Below are positions 52,206 to 61,395 of a stretch of 64,000 nucleotides of DNA, piece after piece (within the stretch, counting starts at the first letter, position 1; every line of letters begins with the position of its first letter). The position numbers and the translations under genes are program-made. Location: contig NZ_CP160452.1 of assembly GCF_041295575.1 (NCBI RefSeq), positions 496,001 through 560,000 of the forward strand, given 5' to 3'. The notes beneath the pieces were generated by a model. That model made no database searches and was not told the origin of the DNA. It saw only the letters and a list, made by a program, of their open reading frames with translations. The stretch comes from Sporosarcina pasteurii. GTDB lineage: Bacteria > Bacillota > Bacilli > Bacillales_A > Planococcaceae.

Positions 52206-53186
52206 TTAGATAGAAAATTGTGGGATTTCTATATCGCCTCTTGTGCTCTTTTTCCATGCAACAAGGGAAATGAATTCATATGCAATGTTAGCGGCTGCGA
52301 GGCTTGTCACCCGTGTTGGGTCTCTGTCAGGAAGTACTTCGACAAGATCAAATCCAACAAAGTTTAAGCCTTTTAGTGCTCTAATAAACTGTAGGGCTTC
52401 GTAAGTGGTAAACCCGCCAATTTCGGGTGTGCCTGTTCCAGGAGCATAAACAGGATCAAGAAAATCAATATCAAAAGAAAGGAAAATTGGTCCATTACCA
52501 ACACGGTTATCGATAATCTCGCGTAAATTATCAGGGGTTAAATTTTTTAATTTATCTGTCGTAATTACTTGATAGCCTAAATCTTCTCCATCTTGTATAT
52601 CTTTAGGACTGTACAGACTGCCTCTCATACCTATCTGAATAGAACGTTGTGGATCGACAATTCCTTCTTCAGCAGCGCGACGGAAAACAGTTCCATGGTT
52701 ATATTTCTTCCCGAAATAAGAGTCCCAAGTATCTCCATGTGAATCGAAATGAATTAAGCTTATCTTTCCATATTGTTTGGCCACAGCCCTTAAATGAGGC
52801 AAAGAAACTGAGTGATCTCCGCCAATTAAAATTGGAACAACCCTATTTCTAAGCAGGGGTTCCAGTTGTTCTTCAATTAACTGATAGGATTCTTCTATAT
52901 AGCCCGGATTAACGTCGATGTCACCGTAGTCGATACCTGAACAATAGTTAAATATATCAACCTTAAGACCTGGATTATACGGACGGAGAAGAGAGGACAT
53001 TGATCGAACCGCTTCAGGTCCAAATCGAGTCCCAACGGCAAAGCTTCCGCCAGTATCGAATGGTACCCCGATAATTGCGAAGTCTATACCTTCTTCCGTT
53101 TTAATATATGGAAGGCGCATAAATGTTTTTATTCCACCAAAGCGTGGAGATTTTTGTGAATCAATAGGTTCATATTTTTTTGTCAT
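52206..53186 (-). CDS. speB: Agmatinase/ureohydrolase family protein
   Basis: A 326-residue manganese ureohydrolase. The metal ligands are in ILIGGDHSVSLPH, LIHFDSHGDTWDS and SFDIDFLDPVYAPGTGTPE. The family removes urea from arginine, agmatine or other guanidino compounds; FMRLPYI and the overall length also fit guanidinobutyrase/guanidinopropionase types, so the substrate is not settled. The coupled symporter suggests that the guanidino compound is imported. ATG after AAAGGAGG. Confidence 0.82.
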   Translation of the reverse strand: MTKKYEPIDSQKSPRFGGIKTFMRLPYIKTEEGIDFAIIGVPFDTGGSFAVGTRFGPEAVRSMSSLLRPYNPGLKVDIFNYCSGIDYGDIDVNPGYIEESYQLIEEQLEPLLRNRVVPILIGGDHSVSLPHLRAVAKQYGKISLIHFDSHGDTWDSYFGKKYNHGTVFRRAAEEGIVDPQRSIQIGMRGSLYSPKDIQDGEDLGYQVITTDKLKNLTPDNLREIIDNRVGNGPIFLSFDIDFLDPVYAPGTGTPEIGGFTTYEALQFIRALKGLNFVGFDLVEVLPDRDPTRVTSLAAANIAYEFISLVAWKKSTRGDIEIPQFSI

Positions 53187-53455
53187 ATTAGTTTCCTCCT
53201 TTAATTAATGTAGATATTTTTGAAGAAATATTTGTAATGCTTGTCCAATAGAAGTAAAGGCATATAAGTAGGGGGTTCTGTATTGAATTTACAGATGCTT
53301 ATGATTTTTTATTTACATTAAAGGTGATACCTCCTCAATAAATCCAGATAATGTTTGGTGAATTAAATATTAGCAGTGATATTTTAATGTATGCTATTTA
53401 TTTATGTATATGAATCATTATCATGCTTGACGTTTAAAAAAATGTAGGGAGCCTT
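53187..53455. other. Leader of the ureohydrolase operon
   Basis: AT-rich non-coding sequence of about 270 bases. A small inverted repeat, AGGTGATACCT, is at about 53322-53332. I found no riboswitch I could name. Confidence 0.4.
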
Positions 53456-53806
53456 ATGAATTCGACCAATTTACAAGAAGTTGCGGAGCGTGCAAGAGAA
53501 ATTCGTGCGACTGATTTACCGATGCTTGTAGATATCGATACAGGTTTTCGAGGGGGGAACGTCCCAAGCACAACTTGCGAATATGACCGAATTTGGGAGA
53601 ACGGATTATTTCGCAGCAGATGAATTCGAATCCTTCGGCTATTCATTGTTGATTTATCCAGTTACTTCTCTACGTGTTGCTGCGAAAGCATATGAAATTG
53701 TTTCAAAGGGATATTTGAAAAGGGAACACAGAAAGATATGTTGCATATGATGCAGACGAGGCAAGAGCTTTATGATGAGATTGGGTTGCATGCCTATGAG
53801 GAGTAG
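53456..53806 (+). pseudogene. prpB: Decayed methylisocitrate lyase gene
   Basis: Fragments in different frames match PrpB in order: NSTNLQEVAERAREIRATDL with PMLVDIDTGF (the metal/substrate region), an internal deletion, MTEFGRTDYFAADEFESFGY, LIYPVTSLRVAAKAYEIV, and the C-terminal tail DMLHMMQTRQELYDEIG. The catalytic KKCGH region and most of the barrel are missing, and at least two frameshifts are present. It lies 3 kb from the prpF-acnD operon, pointing to a methylcitrate cycle that has lost its lyase here. Confidence 0.75.
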
Positions 53807-53842
53807 ATGAACAGATAGCTAAAACGGTGTTGCCGAAATAAA

Positions 53843-53892
53843 ATAGGTTACCTGCGCAAGGCGCTATTCAGACTAACCAATACAATTGCATA
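53843..53892 (+). repeat. Dispersed repeat copy
   Basis: TAGGTTACCTGCGCAAGGCG, CTATTCAGACTAACCAATAC and AATTGCATAG; front module only. Confidence 0.5.
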
Positions 53893-53893
53893 G

Positions 53894-53940
53894 AAAAAGA
53901 GGAATCTCACCAGATCAACAGTCGATGAGATTCCTTTTTA
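53894..53940. terminator. Bidirectional terminator
   Basis: GGAATCTCA and TGAGATTCC with A and T runs on both sides; ends the PIG-L gene on the minus strand. Confidence 0.75.
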
Positions 53941-53985
53941 TTATTCATTTAAAGCCATAAATTGTAATCATTGAACCGTGCACAG

Positions 53986-56487
53986 CTATTCCTCCACACC
54001 ATAACTAATCAAATTCGTAAAAATTCGATACCCACCCGGCACCTGGCCATCTATTTGACGATAGAAGACCAAGTTGGAATACAGATAGGTTCCTTCGCCA
54101 TACTCCGCCAATAAAATGCCGCCGTCAAATGGTTCTTCATCCGGGTCTGCCATTTCTACGAATGTTTCGTAACGGTTATCCCAGTTCATCGGGAAGTATA
54201 GACCGCGTTCTTGTACCCAGTTGTCCCAGTCGTTACTTGTGATTTGGTTCGGGTAATTGAATAATTTGTGATTAGGCTGCGTCATCGTCACTTCTGCTTC
54301 CTCATCTGTTACTCGCCATTGAATCGATGGAGAGCCAATTTGCAGATGATAAGGAGCTGAGGTATGTGGATCCCAATTATCATTAGGTTTATGGTATTGA
54401 ACAACGAGATGTCCGCCGTCTTCAACATATTGAAGCAGTCTATCGTTATTTTTAACTAAATCTGGTCGAGACAAGTTTGCTCGAATTCCAGTTACGATTG
54501 AATCGTATTGAGATAAATCACTCGATTCGATGTCTGCTTCCGTTAGTTTTGTAATCTTAAAACCAGCATTCATTAAGTGATTTGCTGTATTGTCAAATCC
54601 GCTTTCGATATAGCCTATGTTGAGATTGTCCGGAATGAGTAATTCAAAGGCTATTCCGTTTGCAACAGATGAATAAAGGAAGTATTCATCATTTATATGG
54701 TCATATTGGATCTCTTGGACGGTTGTATTAAATTTCTTACCGTTAGATTCTACGATGGCGCCTATTTCGAAATTACCTTCCTCAATATCTGCAGGTGGCG
54801 TCACAGTAAAGGCTACTTCCTTTTCTACAAAGCGTTCTGTAAAGGTAAGTTCTGTTATTTCCGGTTCACTGCTCCATCCTTTTGGCAGCTTTAATGACAC
54901 TTTTGCATCTTGATTGTTTGCCGCATAGTTTTTAACTTTGACTGTGAGCGGTATATTTTCTTGCACATCCGAAGTGTTTACCATGACATTTTCCGGGTCA
55001 ATGCTTACACCAAGTTCTGGAAGAACAGCTACTGTATTGTCGAGTGCTACGGTAGTCGTTGTCTCTGTACCTTTTTCTTTGTACGATACGATTGGCTGAA
55101 TAGCAGGTTCATCATATGGATGGTAATACGCTGCATCTTCAGGAACTTTCAGATGAAATTCAGCTGTCTTCGCTTCGCCTGGTTTTAAATGTTTTAGATT
55201 GATAGGGCCATTAGATTCCCAGTTTTCAGGTATATCTAATGCTGCCTGCACGTGGTTGATTTTATGACCACCATCGTTAGCGATTGTCATCGTTAATTTC
55301 ACTTCTTGTCCTTGTGTTAACACATGAGAACTAATATCTGTTTCGACCTGTAGATTTGACGAGACAAAGCTAACTTGTGTGAGTTGATCAACTTTCAACT
55401 CGAGTTTATGAAGTAAATCATTCTTTACGTCCTGGGAAAGCTTAGCCTTTTTTATTTTTTGAATTAACTGATGTGTTTCTTTTAAAGCCTGTTGGGACTC
55501 CGGAAAGATTGCTGTGCGGTTTGGGTATAGGTCGATAATTTCATCCAAACTGCCTTGTAATTTTCTTAATTGATTGCTCAGTCCAGGCTGTGCAACAATA
55601 TCAGCCCATTCATTCAAATCATAAGGAATCCCTTCAAATAAATCATTTTCTTCAGTAGGCACAGTGCTGTTAACCAATTCTAAATGCGTTTGTCTTGGTT
55701 CAGCTGGAATATCTCTTCCCATCCCTTGGCTTTTATGCAGGTATCTCGATGCTTCTCCCAGTTGCGGGTAAGTCATCTCGTATACGGGATCATAATCGCC
55801 GATTTCAATTGATAATGTGGCTGATTCTTTTGAAGCTGCGGGCAAGTAGAGTTTTTTCGTCTGCCAAACCTCTAATCCTTCTTCAAGCTGATTGGGAAAT
55901 ACGTCAGGATCGGCAGCATCAGCATAAGCTCTTTCACTTAAAATGGTCATTGCACGGTGATGGCCATGCTGACTGACAACATCTCTAAAAGAGGGCATGA
56001 CAATATCCGGCTGATATGTCCGGATAAAGCGGATGAGACGTTCATAAGTGAGTTCTTCATCCCATTTTTCCAATGTTTCTTCAGGAGATTTTGAAAAGCC
56101 GAAGTCATAAATAGAATCAGATGTAGTTTCACTTAAATGATAAGCTTTCACACCTGTGATTTCTGCAGCTTCTATCATTTCATTAGAACGGATAATGCCA
56201 AGCGGATTGCCAAGTTCCGTACCAATTTCATTTTGACCGCCTTCGCCACGGTTCGCAATCAAGCTTGAGGTTTTTACACCAAGTCCTCTCGATAAGTACG
56301 CTAGAAAATCACTGCGTTCGTCATCGGGATGTGCACCCGTATTTAAAAAGGTCACTGTCGTACTTAGCGGTTTAACGACATTCCATAAATCCACATCATG
56401 TTCGGTCTCTTTCTGGGCGAATCCAGAAAAGGATACCGGTGTTAAAATAAGCAGGACAGCAATCAATAACGTGAAACTTCTCTTCAA
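53986..56487 (-). CDS. Secreted PIG-L deacetylase with NEW3-type domains
   Basis: About 833 residues, large for the family. Signal peptide (RSFTLLIAVLLILTPVSFSGFA), then a GlcNAc-PI de-N-acetylase domain (about 35-260) with zinc motifs NTGAHPDDE and SQHGHHRA, a helical linker, at least two NEW3-like beta domains (about 385-600; the first has GQEVKLTMTIANDGGHKINH), and a C-terminal module (about 630-833) with YDSIVTGIRANLSRPDL and GGHLVVQYH, like a glutamine-amidotransferase fold. It probably removes acetyl groups from extracellular amino-sugar glycans. TTG 56487 follows AAAGGGG by eight bases; the open frame extends to 56541. Confidence 0.85.
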   Translation of the reverse strand: MKRSFTLLIAVLLILTPVSFSGFAQKETEHDVDLWNVVKPLSTTVTFLNTGAHPDDERSDFLAYLSRGLGVKTSSLIANRGEGGQNEIGTELGNPLGIIRSNEMIEAAEITGVKAYHLSETTSDSIYDFGFSKSPEETLEKWDEELTYERLIRFIRTYQPDIVMPSFRDVVSQHGHHRAMTILSERAYADAADPDVFPNQLEEGLEVWQTKKLYLPAASKESATLSIEIGDYDPVYEMTYPQLGEASRYLHKSQGMGRDIPAEPRQTHLELVNSTVPTEENDLFEGIPYDLNEWADIVAQPGLSNQLRKLQGSLDEIIDLYPNRTAIFPESQQALKETHQLIQKIKKAKLSQDVKNDLLHKLELKVDQLTQVSFVSSNLQVETDISSHVLTQGQEVKLTMTIANDGGHKINHVQAALDIPENWESNGPINLKHLKPGEAKTAEFHLKVPEDAAYYHPYDEPAIQPIVSYKEKGTETTTTVALDNTVAVLPELGVSIDPENVMVNTSDVQENIPLTVKVKNYAANNQDAKVSLKLPKGWSSEPEITELTFTERFVEKEVAFTVTPPADIEEGNFEIGAIVESNGKKFNTTVQEIQYDHINDEYFLYSSVANGIAFELLIPDNLNIGYIESGFDNTANHLMNAGFKITKLTEADIESSDLSQYDSIVTGIRANLSRPDLVKNNDRLLQYVEDGGHLVVQYHKPNDNWDPHTSAPYHLQIGSPSIQWRVTDEEAEVTMTQPNHKLFNYPNQITSNDWDNWVQERGLYFPMNWDNRYETFVEMADPDEEPFDGGILLAEYGEGTYLYSNLVFYRQIDGQVPGGYRIFTNLISYGVEE

Positions 56488-56637
56488 ATTTAAAACCCCT
56501 TTCATTTTGTATGAAACGGCCCGAATAAATCCTCCTTTCATTGCATTAGAGGAACAAGCCTAGATAAACGCCATCATATTCATATATGAATGGATAAATG
56601 CAGATATTCAGAAGCGGTTAGTAGAAATGAACGTGCT

Positions 56638-56680
56638 GGTGCCAGTCACCCACTCAATTCGGACACTGTTCTGACAATGG
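56638..56680 (+). repeat. Dispersed repeat copy (GGTGCCAGTCAC type)
   Basis: GGTGCCAGTCACCCACTC, AATTCGGACACTGTTCTGACAA; nearly identical to the tandem copies at 28742-28830. Confidence 0.7.
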
Positions 56681-56743
56681 CCTACAAATGTGTTGTTTTG
56701 ATGAAGAATTAGTCTAACGATTCATTAGGTTTAGAAAACTAAG

Positions 56744-56776
56744 TTGAAAGAAAAAGAATAATTGTATACAATTATT
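56744..56776 (+). promoter_or_regulatory. prpF promoter with perfect palindromic operator
   Basis: TTGAAA, 17 bases, TACAAT (56767-56772). Over the -10 lies AATAATTGTATACAATTATT (56757-56776), a perfect 20-bp palindrome of the ATTGTATACAAT type bound by GntR/FadR-subfamily repressors. The likely ligand-controlled repressor is the GntR protein encoded at 60643 in the same operon. Confidence 0.75.
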
Positions 56777-56798
56777 CAAAGTGGAGGTGGCTTAGCCG

Positions 56799-57938
56799 AT
56801 GAGTCAGTTTTCAGTACCTTGTGTTGTGTACCGAGGGGGAACGAGTAGAGGATTATTTTTTAATGAAAGTGATTTACCGAAGGAATCGACATGTAGAGAG
56901 AAAATATTTTTGGACGGGATAGATGCTTATAATCTATCTCAAGTCAATGGTTTGGGAAGTGGAACTTCTCATACGAGTAAAGTTGTTGTCATTGGTCCTC
57001 CTTCAGTTGAGGGGGCAGATGTCGATTATACGTTTTATCAAATCGGGATTGGTGAGAAGGTTGTCGACGCGAAAGGAACATGTGGGAATCTGATGGCTGC
57101 GGTAGGGGCTTATGCAGTTGATGAAGGATTCGTTTCATCCGATACAGTAGAGGAATCGATGATTGTTTATGCATTCAATACAAACATTCAAAAGATGATT
57201 CGATTAATTGTCCCTACTGTTGACGGGAAAGCAAAAGTTTCGGGTACCTATCAAATGGCTGGCCTCCAATTACCAGGGGCGAAGTACGCAGTGGATATTT
57301 TATCTCCAGGCGGTGGGAAGTTAGGAAGCACTTTCCCATTAGGACCTAAATTTGAATTAAGCCTCAAAGAGAAACAAATACCGGTTTCAGTCGTAGACAT
57401 TGTGAATCCATTTGTTTACTTATCGGCTGAATCACTTGGATTATCGGAAAGTGATTTATTTACAGATTTGTCGAGTGATGAAGCTTTGCTCAATCAATTG
57501 GAATCCATCAGATGCGAAATGTCCGTGCATATGGGATTGACGAATTCTATTGAAGAAGCAGCGGCCGCACCGGCAATCCCTAAAATTGCGATTGTCTCCG
57601 AACCGATAGATTATATCACGACGTCAGGAACCGCCATCAAGAAAGAAGAAGTGGATATCGTTGCCAAAATGGTGTCGATGGGAAGATTTCACCGCACATT
57701 CGCAGGAAGCGGTTTATATAACTTAGCCGCAGCTGCTTTATTACCCGGAACCATTCCAAACCGCTGTACGAATAGGGAGCTGGTTGACGATAAAAGCATT
57801 GTCAGAATAGGACATCCAGATGGCATCGCTGAGGTAAGAGTCGGGCTAACTAAAAATCAGCGTGATGTTGATTATGTGGGGCTCGATCGTACTGCAAGAA
57901 GAGTCATGAAAGGAGAGCTTTATATCCCCCATGAATAA
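56799..57938 (+). CDS. prpF: 2-methylaconitate cis-trans isomerase
   Basis: A 379-residue protein of the PrpF/DAP-epimerase-like fold: VPCVVYRGGTSRGLFF at the start, QVNGLGSGTSHTSKVVVIG, AKGTCGNLMAAVGAYA and the Lys/Cys active-site region, ending with VDYVGLDRTARRVMKGE. PrpF isomerises the 2-methylaconitate made by AcnD so that aconitase can hydrate it, and can act on trans-aconitate. Overlaps acnD by eight bases. ATG after GTGGAGGTGG. Confidence 0.92.
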   Translation: MSQFSVPCVVYRGGTSRGLFFNESDLPKESTCREKIFLDGIDAYNLSQVNGLGSGTSHTSKVVVIGPPSVEGADVDYTFYQIGIGEKVVDAKGTCGNLMAAVGAYAVDEGFVSSDTVEESMIVYAFNTNIQKMIRLIVPTVDGKAKVSGTYQMAGLQLPGAKYAVDILSPGGGKLGSTFPLGPKFELSLKEKQIPVSVVDIVNPFVYLSAESLGLSESDLFTDLSSDEALLNQLESIRCEMSVHMGLTNSIEEAAAAPAIPKIAIVSEPIDYITTSGTAIKKEEVDIVAKMVSMGRFHRTFAGSGLYNLAAAALLPGTIPNRCTNRELVDDKSIVRIGHPDGIAEVRVGLTKNQRDVDYVGLDRTARRVMKGELYIPHE

Positions 57939-60621
57939 GGTGAAAATGAACGTACATAGCGAAGTTTTAACCAATCTTGACGTAAATGGAAATACCTATC
58001 ACTACTACAGTTTAGAGAAATTAGAAAATCAAGGTACTGGAGAAATCTCTTCGTTGCCATTTTCTATTAAAGCTTTGCTGGAGAGTGCACTTAGGCAATT
58101 TGACGGGAAATATATTACAGCGGACCACATTTCGCTGTTAGCGAATTGGCACACGGCGCAAAAAAATAATAAAGAAGTTCCTTTTAAACCCGCACGAATT
58201 ATTTTACAGGATTTCACGGGTGTTCCTGCAATGGTCGATTTGGCGGCCATGAGAAATGCAGTTGCGAACAGTGAACAGATTAATCCACGAATTCCCGTAG
58301 ATTTAGTTGTTGATCATTCGGTCATTGTGGATGCATCAGGGAACAGGGAAGCATTTGATTACAATCTAGAATTAGAATATGAACGAAACGCAGAACGGTA
58401 CAGGTTTATTAAATGGGCACAGCAAGCTTTTGATAATTTCAGAGTTGTGCCGCCTGCATCTGGTATCGTACATCAAGTGAATTTAGAGCATCTTGCCACA
58501 TCAGTGCAAACCGCAGAAAGGAACGGGAGAACCGAAATTTATTTGGATACGCTTGTTGGCACGGATTCTCACACGCCAATGATTAATGGACTCGGAACAA
58601 TTGGGTGGGGTGTTGGTGGCATTGAAGCGGAGGCGGCGATGTTAGGACAGCCCCTTTATTTCGTCATCCCGGAAGTTGTTGGGGTGAAAATCGTGGGGGA
58701 AATGCCGGAAGGGTCAACTGCAACTGATTTAGCCTTAACGATTACAAGTTTGCTGCGGGCAAAGGGTGTCGTAGGAAAGATTGTCGAGTTTTTTGGTTCG
58801 TCACTTGAACAGATCTCCCTTGCAGACCGAGCGACTATCGCTAATATGGCACCAGAATATGGGGCAACGATGTCTTTCTTCCCGACAGATGATGTGACGA
58901 TGGATTATTTGAAGTTAACTGGAAGAGGAGAATTTGTAGAAATAGCCAAAGCGTATCATAAAGCCCAAGGATTATTCCGTAAAAAAACAACGAAAGATCC
59001 AATCTTTACAGAGGTCATTGAACTGGACCTTTCTCAAATCGTTCCAAGTCTGGCTGGACCGAAAAGACCGCAAGATAAAGTTGTGCTAGATGAGATGCGA
59101 GATGAATTTATCCAGTCACTTTCTAAACCAGTTGCGGAATTAGGCTACGGACTGCTGCCTGAAGAAGTTAACAAAAAGGTGATGTTAGACCAATCGCAAA
59201 CTGCACTGCAGACAGGAGATGTTGTACTTGCAGCAATCACGAGCTGTACAAATACATCGAATCCAACAGTCATGATTGCGGCTGGATTGCTTGCTAAAAA
59301 AGCAGTGGAAAAAGGGCTTGTCACAGCGACGCATGTCAAAACAAGCTTAACGCCAGGTTCTACTGTTGTCACGAAATACTTGGAACACTCTGGCCTTCTT
59401 AGCTATTTGGAACAACTTGGATTTTATGTTGATGGCTATGGATGTGGTGCATGCTGCGGAAATACAGGACCCCTCAATCTAGAAATTGAGGAAGGCATTC
59501 AAGCGCATGATTTAATCGTGTCATCTGTTTTAAGTGGGAACCGGAACTTCGAAGGCAGAGTTCATCCGCTTATCAAGGCGAATTATTTAGCATCCCCTCC
59601 ATTAGTCGTCGCTTATGCCTTGGCAGGAACTGTTCGAAAAGACTTGCTGAATGAACCGTTAGGAGAAGGCCGTAACGGAGAGCCTGTCTATTTAAAAGCT
59701 ATTTGGCCAACTTCAACAGAAGTCGAAGAGATTACTGCATCAACTGTACAAGCTGCACTTTTTGAAAAGCAATATGGAAGTATCTTTGAAAATGAGCGTT
59801 GGGACGCAATACCTGCGCCGACAGGTCCCTTATTTGAGTGGGATGAAAAATCAACCTATATCCAGGAAGCGCCCTTCTTTAAAAGCACGGTGAAGACAGA
59901 GAGTATTGAGGAAAACTTGCAGGCAATGAATGTGTTGCTGAAGCTGGGCGATTCGATTACGACTGATCATATTTCTCCAGTAGGCCATATTGCACTTACT
60001 TCTCCGGCTGGTATTTATTTAACTGAACAGGGCGTTACTCCGAGACAGTTTAACTCCTACGGTTCACGGCGCGGCAATCATCACGTCATGATGAGAGGTA
60101 CTTTCGCGAATATTCGTCTGCGAAATGAGTTGGCGGATGGCAAAGAAGGTGGCTTTACAAAATTCTTGCCAACTGGCGAAATTCTGACGGTATTCGATGC
60201 TGCGATGAACTATCAAAAAATGAATAGAAATTTACTTGTCCTTGCGGGCGCTGATTATGGGACTGGAAGTTCTCGGGATTGGGCGGCAAAAGGAACAGCA
60301 TTACTTGGTGTCAAAGCTGTCCTTGCGGAAAGTTTTGAAAGAATTCATAGAAGTAATCTTGTCGGTATGGGGGTGCTGCCTCTTCAGTTTTTAGAAGGAG
60401 AAAGTGCCGAGACCCATAAGTTGGTTGGGACAGAACAGTATGATGTCATTGGGCTAGATGGAACGCCTTCCCCTGGGCAACAAGTGACCATTGAAGTAAC
60501 TGAATGCAAAGGCGTAAAGAAAACATTTCAGGCAGTCTTGCGGCTAGATAGTATTGTTGAAGTGGAACAGTACATGAATGGGGGCATCTTGCCTTCTGTC
60601 ATGAAGCAATTTACCCAATAA
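57931..60621 (+). CDS. acnD: Aconitase-family 2-methylcitrate dehydratase
   Basis: An 896-residue aconitase. Iron-sulfur cysteines are in ITSCTNTSNPTVM (about 436) and YGCGACCGNTGPL (about 502-506). Substrate residues are in GTDSHTPMINGLGTIGWGVGGIE and the swivel domain GADYGTGSSRDWAAKG. Pairing with prpF indicates the AcnD branch, which dehydrates 2-methylcitrate to 2-methyl-trans-aconitate in the methylcitrate cycle; a plain AcnA is the alternative. The start overlaps prpF (ATG 57931); ATG 57946, four bases after AAGGTGAAA, is possible. Confidence 0.88.
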   Translation: MNKVKMNVHSEVLTNLDVNGNTYHYYSLEKLENQGTGEISSLPFSIKALLESALRQFDGKYITADHISLLANWHTAQKNNKEVPFKPARIILQDFTGVPAMVDLAAMRNAVANSEQINPRIPVDLVVDHSVIVDASGNREAFDYNLELEYERNAERYRFIKWAQQAFDNFRVVPPASGIVHQVNLEHLATSVQTAERNGRTEIYLDTLVGTDSHTPMINGLGTIGWGVGGIEAEAAMLGQPLYFVIPEVVGVKIVGEMPEGSTATDLALTITSLLRAKGVVGKIVEFFGSSLEQISLADRATIANMAPEYGATMSFFPTDDVTMDYLKLTGRGEFVEIAKAYHKAQGLFRKKTTKDPIFTEVIELDLSQIVPSLAGPKRPQDKVVLDEMRDEFIQSLSKPVAELGYGLLPEEVNKKVMLDQSQTALQTGDVVLAAITSCTNTSNPTVMIAAGLLAKKAVEKGLVTATHVKTSLTPGSTVVTKYLEHSGLLSYLEQLGFYVDGYGCGACCGNTGPLNLEIEEGIQAHDLIVSSVLSGNRNFEGRVHPLIKANYLASPPLVVAYALAGTVRKDLLNEPLGEGRNGEPVYLKAIWPTSTEVEEITASTVQAALFEKQYGSIFENERWDAIPAPTGPLFEWDEKSTYIQEAPFFKSTVKTESIEENLQAMNVLLKLGDSITTDHISPVGHIALTSPAGIYLTEQGVTPRQFNSYGSRRGNHHVMMRGTFANIRLRNELADGKEGGFTKFLPTGEILTVFDAAMNYQKMNRNLLVLAGADYGTGSSRDWAAKGTALLGVKAVLAESFERIHRSNLVGMGVLPLQFLEGESAETHKLVGTEQYDVIGLDGTPSPGQQVTIEVTECKGVKKTFQAVLRLDSIVEVEQYMNGGILPSVMKQFTQ

Positions 60622-60642
60622 CCTGATTCGAAAGGAACTTAC

Positions 60643-61326
60643 ATGGAAAGCTTATCAAACCAAAAAAGAATATCAACGAGTGATGTTGCTTATTACGAAA
60701 TAAAGAAAAGAATTATCGAGTTGGACTATGAGCCGGATGCACAACTTAGAGAAGAGCAGTTAGCAGAAGAAATTGAAGTAAGTCGGACGCCATTGAGGCA
60801 AGCGCTGTATCGGCTTACGTTAGAGGGGCTGATTGTAAAAAAGCCGAACGGCAGAATCTATGTTGCGCCCATCACGTTAAAAGAAGTAGAAGAAACCTAT
60901 AAGGTTCGGGAAGTGATGGAAGGGCTTTTAGCAAAAGAAGCGACAATAAATATGACCGATGAAAAGCTACAAGAGCTGGAGGATTTACTTCACTTAATGA
61001 AGTTGTCGGCAGAACAAAATCGAAATGAACATACGGTGCGGTATGGCCGCCAATTTCATAATGTCCTTTATTCACTAAGCACAAATGAGTTGGCAAAACG
61101 GTTTGTAGGTCAGTTAAATGCCCAAATCGAACGGTATCGAAGAATTAGTAGTTATAAAAATCCGGCCTATATCCACACAGTTCCTGTCCAAGAGCATAAG
61201 GAAATATTACGTCTTATCAAAGAAGGCGACCCTGAAAAAGTTGAAGTAGAAATGAGAAGGCATATTAAGCGAAGTTTAGAGATTGCAAAGAAAACATTAG
61301 AGTTGGATGAAGGGGCGTTGGATTAA
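60643..61326 (+). CDS. GntR-family regulator (FCD domain)
   Basis: A 227-residue repressor. Winged helix at 8-75 (DVAYYEIKKRIIELDYEPDA, EEIEVSRTPLRQALYRLTLEG) and an FCD ligand domain (EVEETYKVREVMEGLLAKEA, FHNVLYSLSTNELAKRFV, EHKEILRLIKEGDPEKVEVE) with metal-binding His/Asp positions. FCD domains bind citrate, lactate or gluconate-like acids, in keeping with the prpF-acnD genes. Probable binding site at 56757-56776. Confidence 0.92.
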   Translation: MESLSNQKRISTSDVAYYEIKKRIIELDYEPDAQLREEQLAEEIEVSRTPLRQALYRLTLEGLIVKKPNGRIYVAPITLKEVEETYKVREVMEGLLAKEATINMTDEKLQELEDLLHLMKLSAEQNRNEHTVRYGRQFHNVLYSLSTNELAKRFVGQLNAQIERYRRISSYKNPAYIHTVPVQEHKEILRLIKEGDPEKVEVEMRRHIKRSLEIAKKTLELDEGALD

Positions 61327-61395
61327 ACGACATCTCTATTCTTTGTACTAGGAGACCTCTTGTTCAACTGATCAGACAACAGGGTGGGATGACTT

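Noticed and set aside
53187..53455. Guanidine riboswitch upstream of the ureohydrolase
   Set aside because: I looked for the ykkC-type conserved core and could not find it; only a small AGGTGATACCT inverted repeat is present.
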